Assembly: GCF_018613235.1 (NCBI RefSeq)
Contig: NZ_JAGGQP010000010.1
Span: forward strand, 51,657-115,656
Source of the DNA: Bacillus sp. ISL-41
Lineage (GTDB): Bacteria; Bacillota; Bacilli; Bacillales; Cytobacillaceae
DNA: 64,000 bases
Direction of reading: 5' to 3'
The notes below the pieces were generated by a model. The model saw only the letters and a list, made by a program, of their open reading frames with translations, made no database searches and was not told the origin of the DNA. Numbering within the stretch: the first letter of the stretch is position 1; every line of letters starts with the position of its first letter. This document shows, piece after piece, positions 34,939 through 43,060 of the stretch. A program made the translations under genes and the position numbers.

Positions 34939-34966
34939 TACCTTACAAAAGTGTAAGGTATTTTTT
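34939..34966 (+). promoter_or_regulatory. BceR-type operator that also forms a terminator-like hairpin
   Basis: TACCTTACA-AAAG-TGTAAGGTA followed by six T. The core TTACA (34943-34947), AAAG, TGTAA (34952-34956) fits exactly the TNACA-N4-TGTAA motif known for Bce-type regulators. It lies after the kinase gene and about 180 bp before the ABC genes, so it could end the regulator transcript, recruit the regulator to a bceA promoter, or both. Confidence 0.75.
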
Positions 34967-35142
34967 AGCGTCATCGATGGCTGCCTGAATACGAACATAT
35001 TAGGATGTTGTTATGGGTACCGAGCGAACCGGTGGCAGTTTTAACAAAAATGCCGCTAGTCCTCTTGAATGAACGAACAGGGTGCCTGGTAATGTCAAAA
35101 ATCTCGGGTCGAACCGGAAAGGAAATAAAAGGGGGAAAAAGA

Positions 35143-35907
35143 ATGGCTATTTTAGAAATAAATAATATAGTAAAAGTTTATGGTGGATCGAGTGGTGAAG
35201 GTTCAACTACTGCTTTGGATGGGGTCAGCCTTAAGATTAATGAGGGAGAGTTTGTTGCCATTATGGGGCCTTCTGGCAGCGGGAAGACTACTCTGCTGAA
35301 CATTTTGAGCGGCATAGATCGTTCTACTTCTGGGAAAGTGTCGATTGCCAGCCAGGAAATAAGCGAGATGTCAGCGGATGAGCTTGCCCTTTTCCGTCGC
35401 CGACAACTAGGGTTTGTATTTCAGGAGTTTAACCTTTTGGACAGCTTGACAGTTAAAGAAAATATCATGCTGCCAATGGTGCTTGAAAAGAAGCCGGCAA
35501 GCGATATGGAAGCAAAGGTACAGGAACTGGCTCAACTTTTCGAAATTCTGGCTACCCTTGAAAAGTATCCCTACAACATATCAGGCGGCCAGCAGCAGCG
35601 GACCGCGGTCAGCCGTGCACTGGTAAATGAACCTGCCATCATATTCGCTGATGAACCAACCGGGAATCTGGATTCTAAAGCTTCCGCAATCATTATGGAG
35701 TGCTTTGAAAAAATCGTACATGAATTAAAGACAACAGTCCTCCTTGTCACGCATGATGTATTCGCAGCCAGTTATTGTCAAAAGGTTGTTTTTATCAAAG
35801 ACGGAAAGATTCATTCGAGTATCGTGAAAAAAGGGGACAGGAAGGAATTTCTGGACCGCATCATGGATAACTTAGCCGTCCTTGGAGGAAGAACCTATGA
35901 CATTTAA
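35143..35907 (+). CDS. BceA-like ABC transporter ATPase
   Basis: A 254-residue ATPase. Walker A is GPSGSGKTTLL, the Q-loop is FVFQEFNLLDSL, the signature is ISGGQQQR, Walker B is PAIIFADEPTGNLDS and the switch is LVTHD. This is the MacB/LolD-BceA class. ATG 35143 has AAAAGGGGGAAAA upstream, which excludes the longer frame from 35005. It overlaps the permease gene by 11 bp. With the permease it would remove or sense peptide antibiotics. Confidence 0.95.
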   Translation: MAILEINNIVKVYGGSSGEGSTTALDGVSLKINEGEFVAIMGPSGSGKTTLLNILSGIDRSTSGKVSIASQEISEMSADELALFRRRQLGFVFQEFNLLDSLTVKENIMLPMVLEKKPASDMEAKVQELAQLFEILATLEKYPYNISGGQQQRTAVSRALVNEPAIIFADEPTGNLDSKASAIIMECFEKIVHELKTTVLLVTHDVFAASYCQKVVFIKDGKIHSSIVKKGDRKEFLDRIMDNLAVLGGRTYDI

Positions 35908-37831
35908 CCACATTGTCTGGAAGATGGCGAAAGTGAATTATAAAAAATATATCTTTTATTACCTTTGCAATAGCTTTGCGGTGATGTTCTTCTTTATGTT
36001 TTCGACCATTTATTTTAACAGCAGGGTTGAGCAAGGAAAAAAATTGGAGAGCCTCCAGGATGCTCTTTCGATACCTGGTGCGGTGCTGATCATCTTTACA
36101 GTTTTCTTCATCAGCTATGCACACAGTGTTTTTATCAAACAGAGAAGAAGTGAATTCGGGCTGTTCATGACTCTGGGCATGGCAAAAAGAGACATCGCTA
36201 AGTTGTTGATCCTGGAAAATGGTGTGATTGCTATACTATCCATTATCTCAGGTATTCTTGCTGGAGCAGTATTCTCCAGACTATTTTTCATGCTGTTAAT
36301 GAATTTGGTCGAACTTAATGAAGTTTCTTTTCACTTCTCTGGTAAAATGTTTTTTTACTCAATTGGTGCTTTTCTGGCAGTATTTCTGCTGGCCGTCGGG
36401 AAATCATTGTTCCAGACTCTAAGAAGCAGCCTCGTCTTAAGCATGAAAAGCAACAGGTTTGCAGAGACATTAAAAATGAGAAGTCCGTTGATTGGCGGTT
36501 TCGGGCTGTTGCTCCTGTCCGGTTCACTGCTTATTCTGTATTTAACTTATGAAACCTCATCTGGTTCATTCCTGCCGCTTTGGACATTGGCGATGTTCCT
36601 TGGCCTGTATATTTCACTCAATCAGTCTGCCAGTTTCTTGATCAGTCTCGCTAAAAAGTTTCCCGGCTTCTATTATCGCAGATTGCTGTTCCTGAGAAGC
36701 CTGGATTATAAGTTCAAGCAGCTAACATCAATCATCTTGCTTGTGACAGTGATGATCATGATCACCATTTTCTATAGCACGTTATTATTGACGTTTTACA
36801 AGGCTTCTGAAAAGGAGGCTGTAATAAATAATCCATTTGATGTTGGGTTTTATCAGTCAGAAACCAAGAATTCGATTTCCGATAAAGAGCTAAATGGGTT
36901 GTTTGATATAAAGGAACATCTCGAAATACCGATCTTGAACTATTATGAAAAACTTGAATATGTTGATGGATACCAAACCTATGACATCATGTCTCTGGAT
37001 GATTACAATATGCTGACTTCGAGTCAGGTAAAGCTGGGGAAAAATGAGTACCTATTTTATTTAAACTCTGAACCAGAATATGCTCATACGGATATTGCTA
37101 ATTCGATAAAATTCACTTTGAATAATGAAGCTGTAACTTATACATTGAAGGATCGAGTGATTGAAAGAACGGTCAATTTGCTGCCAAATGCCTACGAATT
37201 TATTGTTGTAAATGAGGACGATTTTGATTATTTGCGGAATGAAGTGGAAGGGTATGAACTGAATTTGCATTTAATTAATGTTGACAATTGGAAAGACAGC
37301 GAAAGTGATGTTGATGAGTTAATCGAGAAATTCAAGGTTAACAATCAGACGACTCCGTCAATGGTTTACCCTGATATGGAGCATACCTCAGAATCCGAAT
37401 TGTTTAGGGTTGCTTCAAAAATCGGGGACTACCAAACTAACAAAACAACCAACGGAATGATGTTCTACGTGACCACATTCTTAAGCATCATGTTCTTTTT
37501 CGGCACCTTTATATTGCTATATCTAAATCTATTCTCGGAAATGGATACTGAAAAATTGAAGTATCGAAAACTTAATAAAATTGGGATGTCAACAAATGAA
37601 ATTAAGCAAAACGTTACAGGGGAATTAGCGACGATCTTTTTCGTTCCAATCATACTAGGAACAACGCTGGCCTTTTTATACCTGACAATCTTGTCAACAG
37701 ATGTCGGAGGAATCATGCAAAACCCTGATATTTTGATGCACTTCCTCCAGATAGCGGGAATTTACGTTATAATCCAGGTGGGATCTTACTTTTATGCCAG
37801 GCAAAAGATGCTGTCGCAGTTGATTCATTAG
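35897..37831 (+). CDS. BceB-like FtsX-domain ABC permease
   Basis: A 644-residue permease. Helix 1 lies near the N-terminus (FYYLCNSFAVMFFFMFSTIY). FtsX domains follow (HSVFIKQRRSEFGLFMTLGM), and a large extracellular domain of about 200 residues lies between helices 7 and 8 (about 300-520). This is the hallmark of BceB-type sensors/exporters of bacitracin, nisin or similar peptides. A C-terminal FtsX-like segment is ...FGTFILLYLNLFSEMDTEKL. ATG 35897 has GGAGG at 35883-35887. A terminator follows. Confidence 0.95.
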   Translation: MTFNHIVWKMAKVNYKKYIFYYLCNSFAVMFFFMFSTIYFNSRVEQGKKLESLQDALSIPGAVLIIFTVFFISYAHSVFIKQRRSEFGLFMTLGMAKRDIAKLLILENGVIAILSIISGILAGAVFSRLFFMLLMNLVELNEVSFHFSGKMFFYSIGAFLAVFLLAVGKSLFQTLRSSLVLSMKSNRFAETLKMRSPLIGGFGLLLLSGSLLILYLTYETSSGSFLPLWTLAMFLGLYISLNQSASFLISLAKKFPGFYYRRLLFLRSLDYKFKQLTSIILLVTVMIMITIFYSTLLLTFYKASEKEAVINNPFDVGFYQSETKNSISDKELNGLFDIKEHLEIPILNYYEKLEYVDGYQTYDIMSLDDYNMLTSSQVKLGKNEYLFYLNSEPEYAHTDIANSIKFTLNNEAVTYTLKDRVIERTVNLLPNAYEFIVVNEDDFDYLRNEVEGYELNLHLINVDNWKDSESDVDELIEKFKVNNQTTPSMVYPDMEHTSESELFRVASKIGDYQTNKTTNGMMFYVTTFLSIMFFFGTFILLYLNLFSEMDTEKLKYRKLNKIGMSTNEIKQNVTGELATIFFVPIILGTTLAFLYLTILSTDVGGIMQNPDILMHFLQIAGIYVIIQVGSYFYARQKMLSQLIH

Positions 37832-37841
37832 GACATAAGAG

Positions 37842-37873
37842 CCGCTTTCCAGGGAGGAAGGCGGTTTAATTTT
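37842..37873 (+). terminator. intrinsic terminator
   Basis: CCGCTTTCC/GGAAGGCGG around a 5-nt loop, then TTTAATTTT. Confidence 0.8.
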
Positions 37874-37924
37874 CTACCCTAATCGACAGATTTATTTTAT
37901 AATGTGGTGAAGGAGGTGAGAAAA

Positions 37925-38278
37925 ATGACAGAGGAAAGACTTGAGCGATTAGAAGGAATGATGTCGCAACTGATCACCATGGTCGGTAACCTGCATAACA
38001 GCATGAGTGAGATGCAAACTGTCCAAAAGGAACATGGAAAGAGGTTCGAAGCAATTGAAATGAGAATGGGCAATATGGAAACAAAAATGGACCAAATGGT
38101 ATCCAAGCTGAACCCAATAGAAACCAAGATGGACCAAATGGAAACAAAGAACGAACTAAGGCACCAAGAAATGTTGAATCAAGTTAAAAGGTTAGAAAAA
38201 GACCAGGACTTCATCTGGGAAAAGGCAGTGCGAAATGAGAGAGAACTTGAGATTATGAAAAGAACTTCGGAATCATAA
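37925..38278 (+). CDS. coiled-coil protein
   Basis: A 117-residue hydrophilic protein. It is predicted to be almost entirely coiled coil, with heptad-like repeats such as IEMRMGNMETKMDQMVSKL and PIETKMDQMETKNELRH. The near-duplicate METKMDQM occurs twice. No membrane segment. AAGGAGGTG (37908-37916) precedes ATG 37925. Similar short coiled-coil proteins are common in Bacillus; role unknown. Confidence 0.83.
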   Translation: MTEERLERLEGMMSQLITMVGNLHNSMSEMQTVQKEHGKRFEAIEMRMGNMETKMDQMVSKLNPIETKMDQMETKNELRHQEMLNQVKRLEKDQDFIWEKAVRNERELEIMKRTSES

Positions 38279-38768
38279 GCTATCCTTCTTTTGCTGCCAA
38301 GCTTACCAGTGGACTGAAAGCTTGGCTAATTTGTTGCAATGTCTATCTTTACCCGAATGACTCACCACAGATATTCTCCTCTCAACCTTATTATCCTAAT
38401 TGAATCCACCAAATTATTGGCCCAGTCTTTGAAAAGACGATAGAAAATGTAATTTTTGCAGGCTAATCTGTGAGAAAAAAACTTATTTTTATGATGGCTG
38501 CAAGCGTACCAATTAATTTTATCAGTTGCTAAAATAGTTAGCCTTTAGATCGAATGCTCAACTCTAATAAAGGGTTGGGATTTTTTAGTATGTTTAAAAG
38601 GATTTTGATGAAACAAGACGAATAGATTATAGGTTACCAATTTACTAACAGTTAAAATTGAGTAAGCAACGGAACATCAAGAAATCCTAGCCTTGAGAGT
38701 TTCCTGAATAAAGAAACCTAGCAGAATCATTTGTTAACAATTAATGAAATAAAAAAGGAGTGATTGTA
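38279..38768. other. 490-bp non-coding region
   Basis: No convincing gene. It holds a hairpin CTCAACTCT/AGGGTTGGG (38557-38579) with six T, which is not preceded by an obvious gene, and the ribosome site of the VOC gene at its right end. Confidence 0.5.
38557..38586 (+). terminator. orphan terminator-like hairpin
   Basis: CTCAACTCT pairs with AGGGTTGGG with G-U pairs, then ATTTTTT. No plus-strand gene lies close upstream. Confidence 0.5.
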
Positions 38769-39131
38769 TTGTTAAAAAAAGTTTGTGTATTAACCATTAA
38801 GGTTGGCGACATGGAAAAAGCTCTGGAATTTTATACTAATGTGTTGGACTTCGAAATCTCTAAACATTATGGGGAAAATATCGTTTCATTAGTACATAAT
38901 GAGATCCCGATTGTGCTCGAGAAGAGTGAAGAAACTATTGCAGCTGGAGGTCAGAGGGTGCTGTTAGGCATTCTATCTGAAAACCTTGATGAGGATGTTA
39001 ATACTCTGCGTGAAAAGGGTGCAAGAATCTTGTTCGATGAATCGAGGCCCTGCCCGCCAGGAAGATATAACATTATTGAGGATCCATTCGGCAACCAACT
39101 CGAGCTTGTGGAATTTTCGAATTTCAAGTAA
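38769..39131 (+). CDS. VOC family (glyoxalase-like) protein
   Basis: A 120-residue protein. KKVCVLTIKVGDMEKALEFY opens the first module and EDPFGNQLELVEF closes the second. The His/Glu ligand set is not fully conserved. TTG 38769 has AAGGAG at 38755-38760 8 nt upstream. It is convergent with the redoxin gene across a hairpin. Confidence 0.9.
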   Translation: MLKKVCVLTIKVGDMEKALEFYTNVLDFEISKHYGENIVSLVHNEIPIVLEKSEETIAAGGQRVLLGILSENLDEDVNTLREKGARILFDESRPCPPGRYNIIEDPFGNQLELVEFSNFK

Positions 39132-39189
39132 TAGTTGGAGGCTCTGTTTATTGGTACTTCTTGATAGGATAACCTGAATGAACAATTAG

Positions 39190-39219
39190 AAGAACCACCT
39201 AGCAATTTAGGTGGTTCTT
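39190..39219. terminator. hairpin between convergent genes
   Basis: A perfect 12-bp stem AAGAACCACCTA/TAGGTGGTTCTT with a 6-nt loop. There is no strong T run on either side. Confidence 0.6.
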
Positions 39220-39225
39220 ACGTGT

Positions 39226-39747
39226 TTACTCCGCAGGTTTCTCTCCATTTGCAATATCAGCTGCGTAAGGAATGATTCCTTCCGCCTCTATACCGAATGT
39301 ATCGATTTGCTGCGAGTGTAGGACGGTGCCGTCTTTATCAATAACAGCAAATCCGCGGACAGCAATTGGAGACTCAGGGTCCAACAGGTTTGCCTTCTTG
39401 ATCAACTTCAAGTCCTTGTCCGATATAACGGGATATTCCAGTCCGAGTTCTTCTTTCATTGCTTTATGTTCCTCAACGGACGATGCGCTTACTGCATAAA
39501 TCTTTCCTGGAAACTGGCTGAATGATTCTTTTCGGTTTTGCAGCTCGACCAGCTGCGATTTACAGAAGTCTCAACCAACTCCGGTAAAAAAGAAAACGAG
39601 CGCAGGCTCCTCCATATTTTCAAAGGATACTTCCTCACCGTTATCATCCGGAAGGGAAAGGCCTTTCGATTCGGATTTTCCCCCAGAACAGCCGCTGATA
39701 ATAGCACCGACCATTAATAACATAATAAAAATTATCGATTTCCTCAT
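39226..39747 (-). CDS. redoxin (AhpC/TSA-TlpA-like) lipoprotein with one in-frame TGA, candidate selenoprotein
   Basis: Read through one TGA (39573-39571), the frame encodes 173 residues. The signal peptide has lipobox IISGC (Cys 20). VSFENMEEPALVFFFTGVG is followed by codon 59 = TGA, then DFC, then KSQLVELQNRKESFSQFPGK and a thioredoxin-fold C-terminal half including LGLEYPVISDKDL and AVRGFAVIDKDGTVLH. Codon 59 is where relatives carry the first redox Cys of CxxC, so the product would be UxxC. The rest of the frame is intact, and AGGAGGTG precedes ATG 39747. A hairpin GCAGCT-GGTCG-AGCTGC begins 14 nt after the TGA. A nonsense mutation of TGC/TGT remains possible. No Sec machinery gene is in the window. 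Confidence 0.75.
39540..39556 (-). promoter_or_regulatory. candidate bacterial SECIS hairpin
   Basis: On the minus strand a 6-bp perfect stem GCAGCT/AGCTGC encloses loop GGTCG, with the loop starting 20 nt after the TGA. Bacterial SECIS elements lie in this distance range and usually need a G in the first two loop positions. E. coli fdhF, as I recall, also shows a GGUC loop. Confidence 0.5.
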
Positions 39748-39875
39748 GGGTGCACCTCCTATGTATGGTAATAAGTATATCGTTTTTAACTGAAATGTCA
39801 TTATATCATTTATGAAGGTTTTGTTTCGAGTAACAGGATTGTTATGGGACATTTTTAAAAATTAAGAAAATAGAC

Positions 39876-39900
39876 GTTTATACAAACGCCACTCGGGAAT
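39876..39900 (+). promoter_or_regulatory. sigma-B-like promoter of the Mn catalase gene
   Basis: GTTTAT (39876-39881), 13 nt, GGGAAT (39895-39900), ending 39 bp before the ATG. Mn catalase YdbD of B. subtilis is a general stress protein, which fits. Confidence 0.65.
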
Positions 39901-39939
39901 GAGTCTAAGTGTAAAAATATACTTGATGGAGGCTGAATA

Positions 39940-40722
39940 ATGTATATCCACAAAAAAGAATTATTGTTTCCTGTCCAAGTTAAAAGCCCCAATCCAGCAC
40001 ATGCAGCTGCAGTACTTGAACAATTTGGCGGTGCCAACGGTGAATTGAAAGCCTGTCTTCAATATTTTGCCCAAAGCTTTAGCACTCCTGACCCGGCAAT
40101 CCGTGATTTACTAATGGATATTTCTACTGAAGAAATTTCCCACCTTGAAATGGTTGGGGAGTGTATCACTCAGTTAATGGGTGGTCCTGATAAAGAGCAG
40201 AAGACTGAAGAGATGGGTGCGGATGAACGGAAGATGTCCGGTGAAGGGAATATTCTGTCTGATGCTAAGAGCCATATCAACAATATGATGCATTTCAACT
40301 TTAATTCTACTGTTCAGAAAAGCATGATTCTCGATGGTCACGGACTAGATTTTGTGGATTCTTCAGGAACTCCATTTACAGGTAATTTCATCAATAATGT
40401 AGGCGACCTCGTCGCCAATTTGCAGTCAGATTTAGCGGCTGAACTGCGTGCGAAAAAGGTATATGAGGAGTTATATCGCCATGTGGACGACCCGGGAGCA
40501 AGGGAGATGTTCCAATTCCTGATTGATCGCGAAGCAGCCCATGCTCAACTTTTCGAAGAAGCGATCATGCGCGCAAAAGAATTGGAAAACAAAAAAGCCC
40601 ATCAAACAGGCGATCATGTTAATATGTATTTCGACTTATCACTCGGAGGACTGGCCAAGAATGAATTCAGTTTTGCCAAACAAGCAAAAGTGTTTGAAGG
40701 GCCGGTTGAACCGAAAGAATAA
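39940..40722 (+). CDS. manganese catalase family protein
   Basis: A 260-residue protein that disproportionates hydrogen peroxide with a dinuclear Mn centre. Ligand motifs are GGANGELKACLQYFAQSF (Glu), TEEISHLEMVGECI (Glu, His), DLAAELRAKKVYEELYR (Glu) and DREAAHAQLFEEAI (Glu, His). No signal peptide. The start is ATG 39940 with GATGGAGG upstream. Similar in type to YdbD and shorter spore-coat relatives such as CotJC. Regulation by sigma-B is inferred from the promoter. Confidence 0.94.
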   Translation: MYIHKKELLFPVQVKSPNPAHAAAVLEQFGGANGELKACLQYFAQSFSTPDPAIRDLLMDISTEEISHLEMVGECITQLMGGPDKEQKTEEMGADERKMSGEGNILSDAKSHINNMMHFNFNSTVQKSMILDGHGLDFVDSSGTPFTGNFINNVGDLVANLQSDLAAELRAKKVYEELYRHVDDPGAREMFQFLIDREAAHAQLFEEAIMRAKELENKKAHQTGDHVNMYFDLSLGGLAKNEFSFAKQAKVFEGPVEPKE

Positions 40723-40727
40723 ATTTC

Positions 40728-40770
40728 AAAAACCCTCTGAATCGTTGGATTTGGAGGTTTTTTTTTTTGC
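40728..40770 (+). terminator. intrinsic terminator
   Basis: AAACC...GGTTT outer stem with inner complementarity and at least ten T. Confidence 0.75.
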
Positions 40771-40906
40771 TTTATGGAGGTATTAGCAGTGGAACATTCA
40801 ATGAGACGTCTGAATTGCCTTGATACGTCGACTCTTCTCCTAAATAAAGGGTATTTCCATGTTTATATAGAAGTAACTGTGTAAAACAAAGATAAAGGGA
40901 GTCATC

Positions 40907-41062
40907 ATGAATAAAGGTGAATTTCTGTTCATGGCCGGGTTGTTCACATACATGGCCTGCATCTATTTGTCCATTATATGCTTTGCAGCAGCCGCAGCCA
41001 TTGGTGTATCAGGTGGTCTGATAATGCGAATCAGTACATATTATTTAGCAATGAAAAATTGA
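40907..41062 (+). CDS. small hydrophobic protein, 51 residues
   Basis: The sequence opens MNKGEFLFMAGLFTYMACIY and continues with an Ala-rich helix ICFAAAAAIGVSGGLIMRIS. It has one or two membrane segments. AAGGGAG (40895-40901) lies at the right distance before ATG. Family not recognised. Confidence 0.6.
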   Translation: MNKGEFLFMAGLFTYMACIYLSIICFAAAAAIGVSGGLIMRISTYYLAMKN

Positions 41063-41087
41063 TTTCAAATCGACCTTCTAAAGCTCA

Positions 41088-41546
41088 TCACAATTTCTCA
41101 TAATGTTCTTTGAAGACTTTAAAGAGTCTTTCATCGCCGCCGCGGTCGGGATGAAGGGCCTTGAGTATTTTTTTGAATTCTTTTTTAAGTGAATGAGCGC
41201 TGCTATTCAGTTTCAACCCCAGCAATTGCTCAAGTTCAGAAGTGGGCGCACCCGACGCCTCTATATGGTCATTGAGCATTTTTTTTAATGTGCGAACCTT
41301 TGATTGTTCGATATGTAATCTTGTATTTAAAAGATCGAGCTGTTCGTTCAGTTTGTCATTTTCGCGACGAGACTGTTCCAATAGGTCAGTGTTTTTCTTA
41401 ATAACAAATTCTGCGAGATTCCTGGGATTTATTTTATCAGATTCAGCGGATAAAAAGCCTGTATCGATCCAGGTCTGGACTTCCTGTTCAGTCGTTTCCA
41501 TCCCATATGATGTTAATTGTTCTGCAGCTTCTTTGATTGTCAGCAT
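41088..41546 (-). CDS. HTH-coiled coil-J-domain fusion protein
   Basis: A 152-residue protein with three parts. Residues 1-50 (MLTIKEAAEQLTSYGMETTE, QEVQTWIDTGFLSA) look like a MerR/excisionase-type DNA-binding helix-turn-helix. Residues about 55-95 are a coiled coil (LLEQSRRENDKLNEQLDLLN). Residues about 118-152 are the C-terminal part of a J-domain with the HPD motif (KILKALHPDRGGDERLFKVF). The combination suggests a protein that brings DnaK to a DNA or protein site (inference). AAGAGAGTG lies upstream of ATG. Confidence 0.85.
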   Translation of the reverse strand: MLTIKEAAEQLTSYGMETTEQEVQTWIDTGFLSAESDKINPRNLAEFVIKKNTDLLEQSRRENDKLNEQLDLLNTRLHIEQSKVRTLKKMLNDHIEASGAPTSELEQLLGLKLNSSAHSLKKEFKKILKALHPDRGGDERLFKVFKEHYEKL

Positions 41547-41679
41547 CTATTTCACTCTCTTATCTTAAAAATAATCAGACAAATCTATCATACCATTGAT
41601 TTTTTTCAGAAAAAGAACAGAAGTATGACAATGTGTTACATCTATAGCTTGAAAATGAATAAAGGGGGCCTGAGAAAGA

Positions 41680-42204
41680 ATGGCATTTAACTTACCGGAA
41701 GTTATTGAGATATTGGAACGGACACCAAATGTATTAGAACAATATTTAGGTGGTCTATCCAGTGATTGGCTTGAATCCAATGAAGGGGAAGGAACCTGGA
41801 ATCCCTCCCAGGTCGTTGGCCATCTGATCGAAGGTGAGAAATATAACTGGATCCCTAGATTGGAGTTAATGTTAAGCGATAAAAGTGATAAAAGATTCCC
41901 CGTATTTGACCGGTTTTCACATTTACAGCAGTACAATGAATGGTCAATCGAAGAAAAGATTCGTGAATTCAGTTATTTAAGGGCGAAAAGTATTAAGAAA
42001 CTGAAAGAATTGTTCAAAGATGATACTCAGTTTGAAATGAAGGGATTTCATCCTGAGTATGGAGAAGTGAAAGCACGCGAATTGATTTCTACATGGGCCG
42101 TTCACGACTTAACCCATATTTCCCAGATTACCAGAGTGTTGGCAAAGAGATATGATGAGGCAGTAGGTCCATGGAAGAGTTATTTAGGTATCTTGAAAAA
42201 GTAA
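41680..42204 (+). CDS. DinB family protein
   Basis: A 174-residue four-helix-bundle protein. WNPSQVVGHLIEGEKYNWIP carries the first His and STWAVHDLTHISQITRVLA the other two. The family includes thiol-dependent transferases. GGGGGCC precedes ATG at short spacing. A terminator follows. Substrate unknown. Confidence 0.92.
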   Translation: MAFNLPEVIEILERTPNVLEQYLGGLSSDWLESNEGEGTWNPSQVVGHLIEGEKYNWIPRLELMLSDKSDKRFPVFDRFSHLQQYNEWSIEEKIREFSYLRAKSIKKLKELFKDDTQFEMKGFHPEYGEVKARELISTWAVHDLTHISQITRVLAKRYDEAVGPWKSYLGILKK

Positions 42205-42215
42205 TTATGATAATT

Positions 42216-42253
42216 GGCAACCCTCTTTAACATGGATTGGGTTGCTTTTTTTT
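42216..42253 (+). terminator. intrinsic terminator
   Basis: GGCAACCC...GGGTTGCT with a 15-nt loop and eight T. Confidence 0.8.
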
Positions 42254-42340
42254 ACCCTCTCATTGTTGGAATGACAGGAAGGAAATGTAAACACATAAAC
42301 AGAATATAGAATTAAGATTATTAGATTGGCAGGTACTTTT

Positions 42341-42772
42341 ATGCTGAAATCCTATTGGAAGTATGTATTATACCTACTTGACCACAAAATGAATGTCCTT
42401 GTTGAATGTTGGATTGAGGGACTATATATCCAGGGGATTACTCACGATTTATCAAAATTTTCCCCGAAAGAATTTTTTCCTTATGCGATGAAGTTTTTTT
42501 CTGGAAGAAAACTAACCGATGAAGAGGAATTAAGATGGCGGTATGCTTGGCTGAATCACCAACATAAGAACAAACATCACTGGGAATATTGGGTAGTAGA
42601 TCATAATAAAAAACTGGCATTGCCAATGCCCCGAAAATTTTTACTGGAAATGGTCTGTGATTGGCGGTCGTTTTCAAGAAAGTGGGGCAGGAAGGTAAAG
42701 CCAGGGACCTTGGATCTTACTGATAAGGCCATCCTTCATCCTGACACACAAAGAAGGAACTTGAAAACATGA
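42341..42772 (+). CDS. DUF5662 family protein
   Basis: A 143-residue protein. Histidine- and tryptophan-rich motifs GITHDLSKFSPKEFFPYAMK, AWLNHQHKNKHHWEYWVVDH and EMVCDWRSFSRKWG define DUF5662. The HD-like pair and clustered His suggest metal binding (inference); function unknown. ATG 42341 has only a weak GGCAGG ribosome site; TTG 42326 is upstream in frame. Confidence 0.88.
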   Translation: MLKSYWKYVLYLLDHKMNVLVECWIEGLYIQGITHDLSKFSPKEFFPYAMKFFSGRKLTDEEELRWRYAWLNHQHKNKHHWEYWVVDHNKKLALPMPRKFLLEMVCDWRSFSRKWGRKVKPGTLDLTDKAILHPDTQRRNLKT

Positions 42773-43060
42773 TCCGTAATAAAAGGTAGGCTGATAGAAA
42801 AGAGATGTCTATGGTGTCACATCAATTTTGAAAGAAAGAGTTACAGCGGCTCAGTAAGCAGGGGATTTAAGATTTTATATTAGAACGCCATTTTTGGGGT
42901 TTTACCAACTAAGCAATTCATACTGCAAAGGACCTATTTATTAAGATATAAAACTTCTAATTAAGTTAAATTCAGAAAATATGTTAAAATTTAAATTAGT
43001 AACAGGTCATAACATCTAGTAATTAATCAAATCGTTTTCGAAGAATAACGGAGGGACTAA
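42773..43060. other. 288-bp non-coding region before the desaturase gene
   Basis: No gene seen. It is AT-rich near 42960-43000 and probably carries the desaturase promoter; no clear -35/-10 pair was identified. Confidence 0.4.

Noticed and set aside
38470..38532. 20-codon ORF starting with a signal-like MRKKLIFMMAAS
   Set aside because: Only a weak ribosome site and no mature protein; possibly a remnant.
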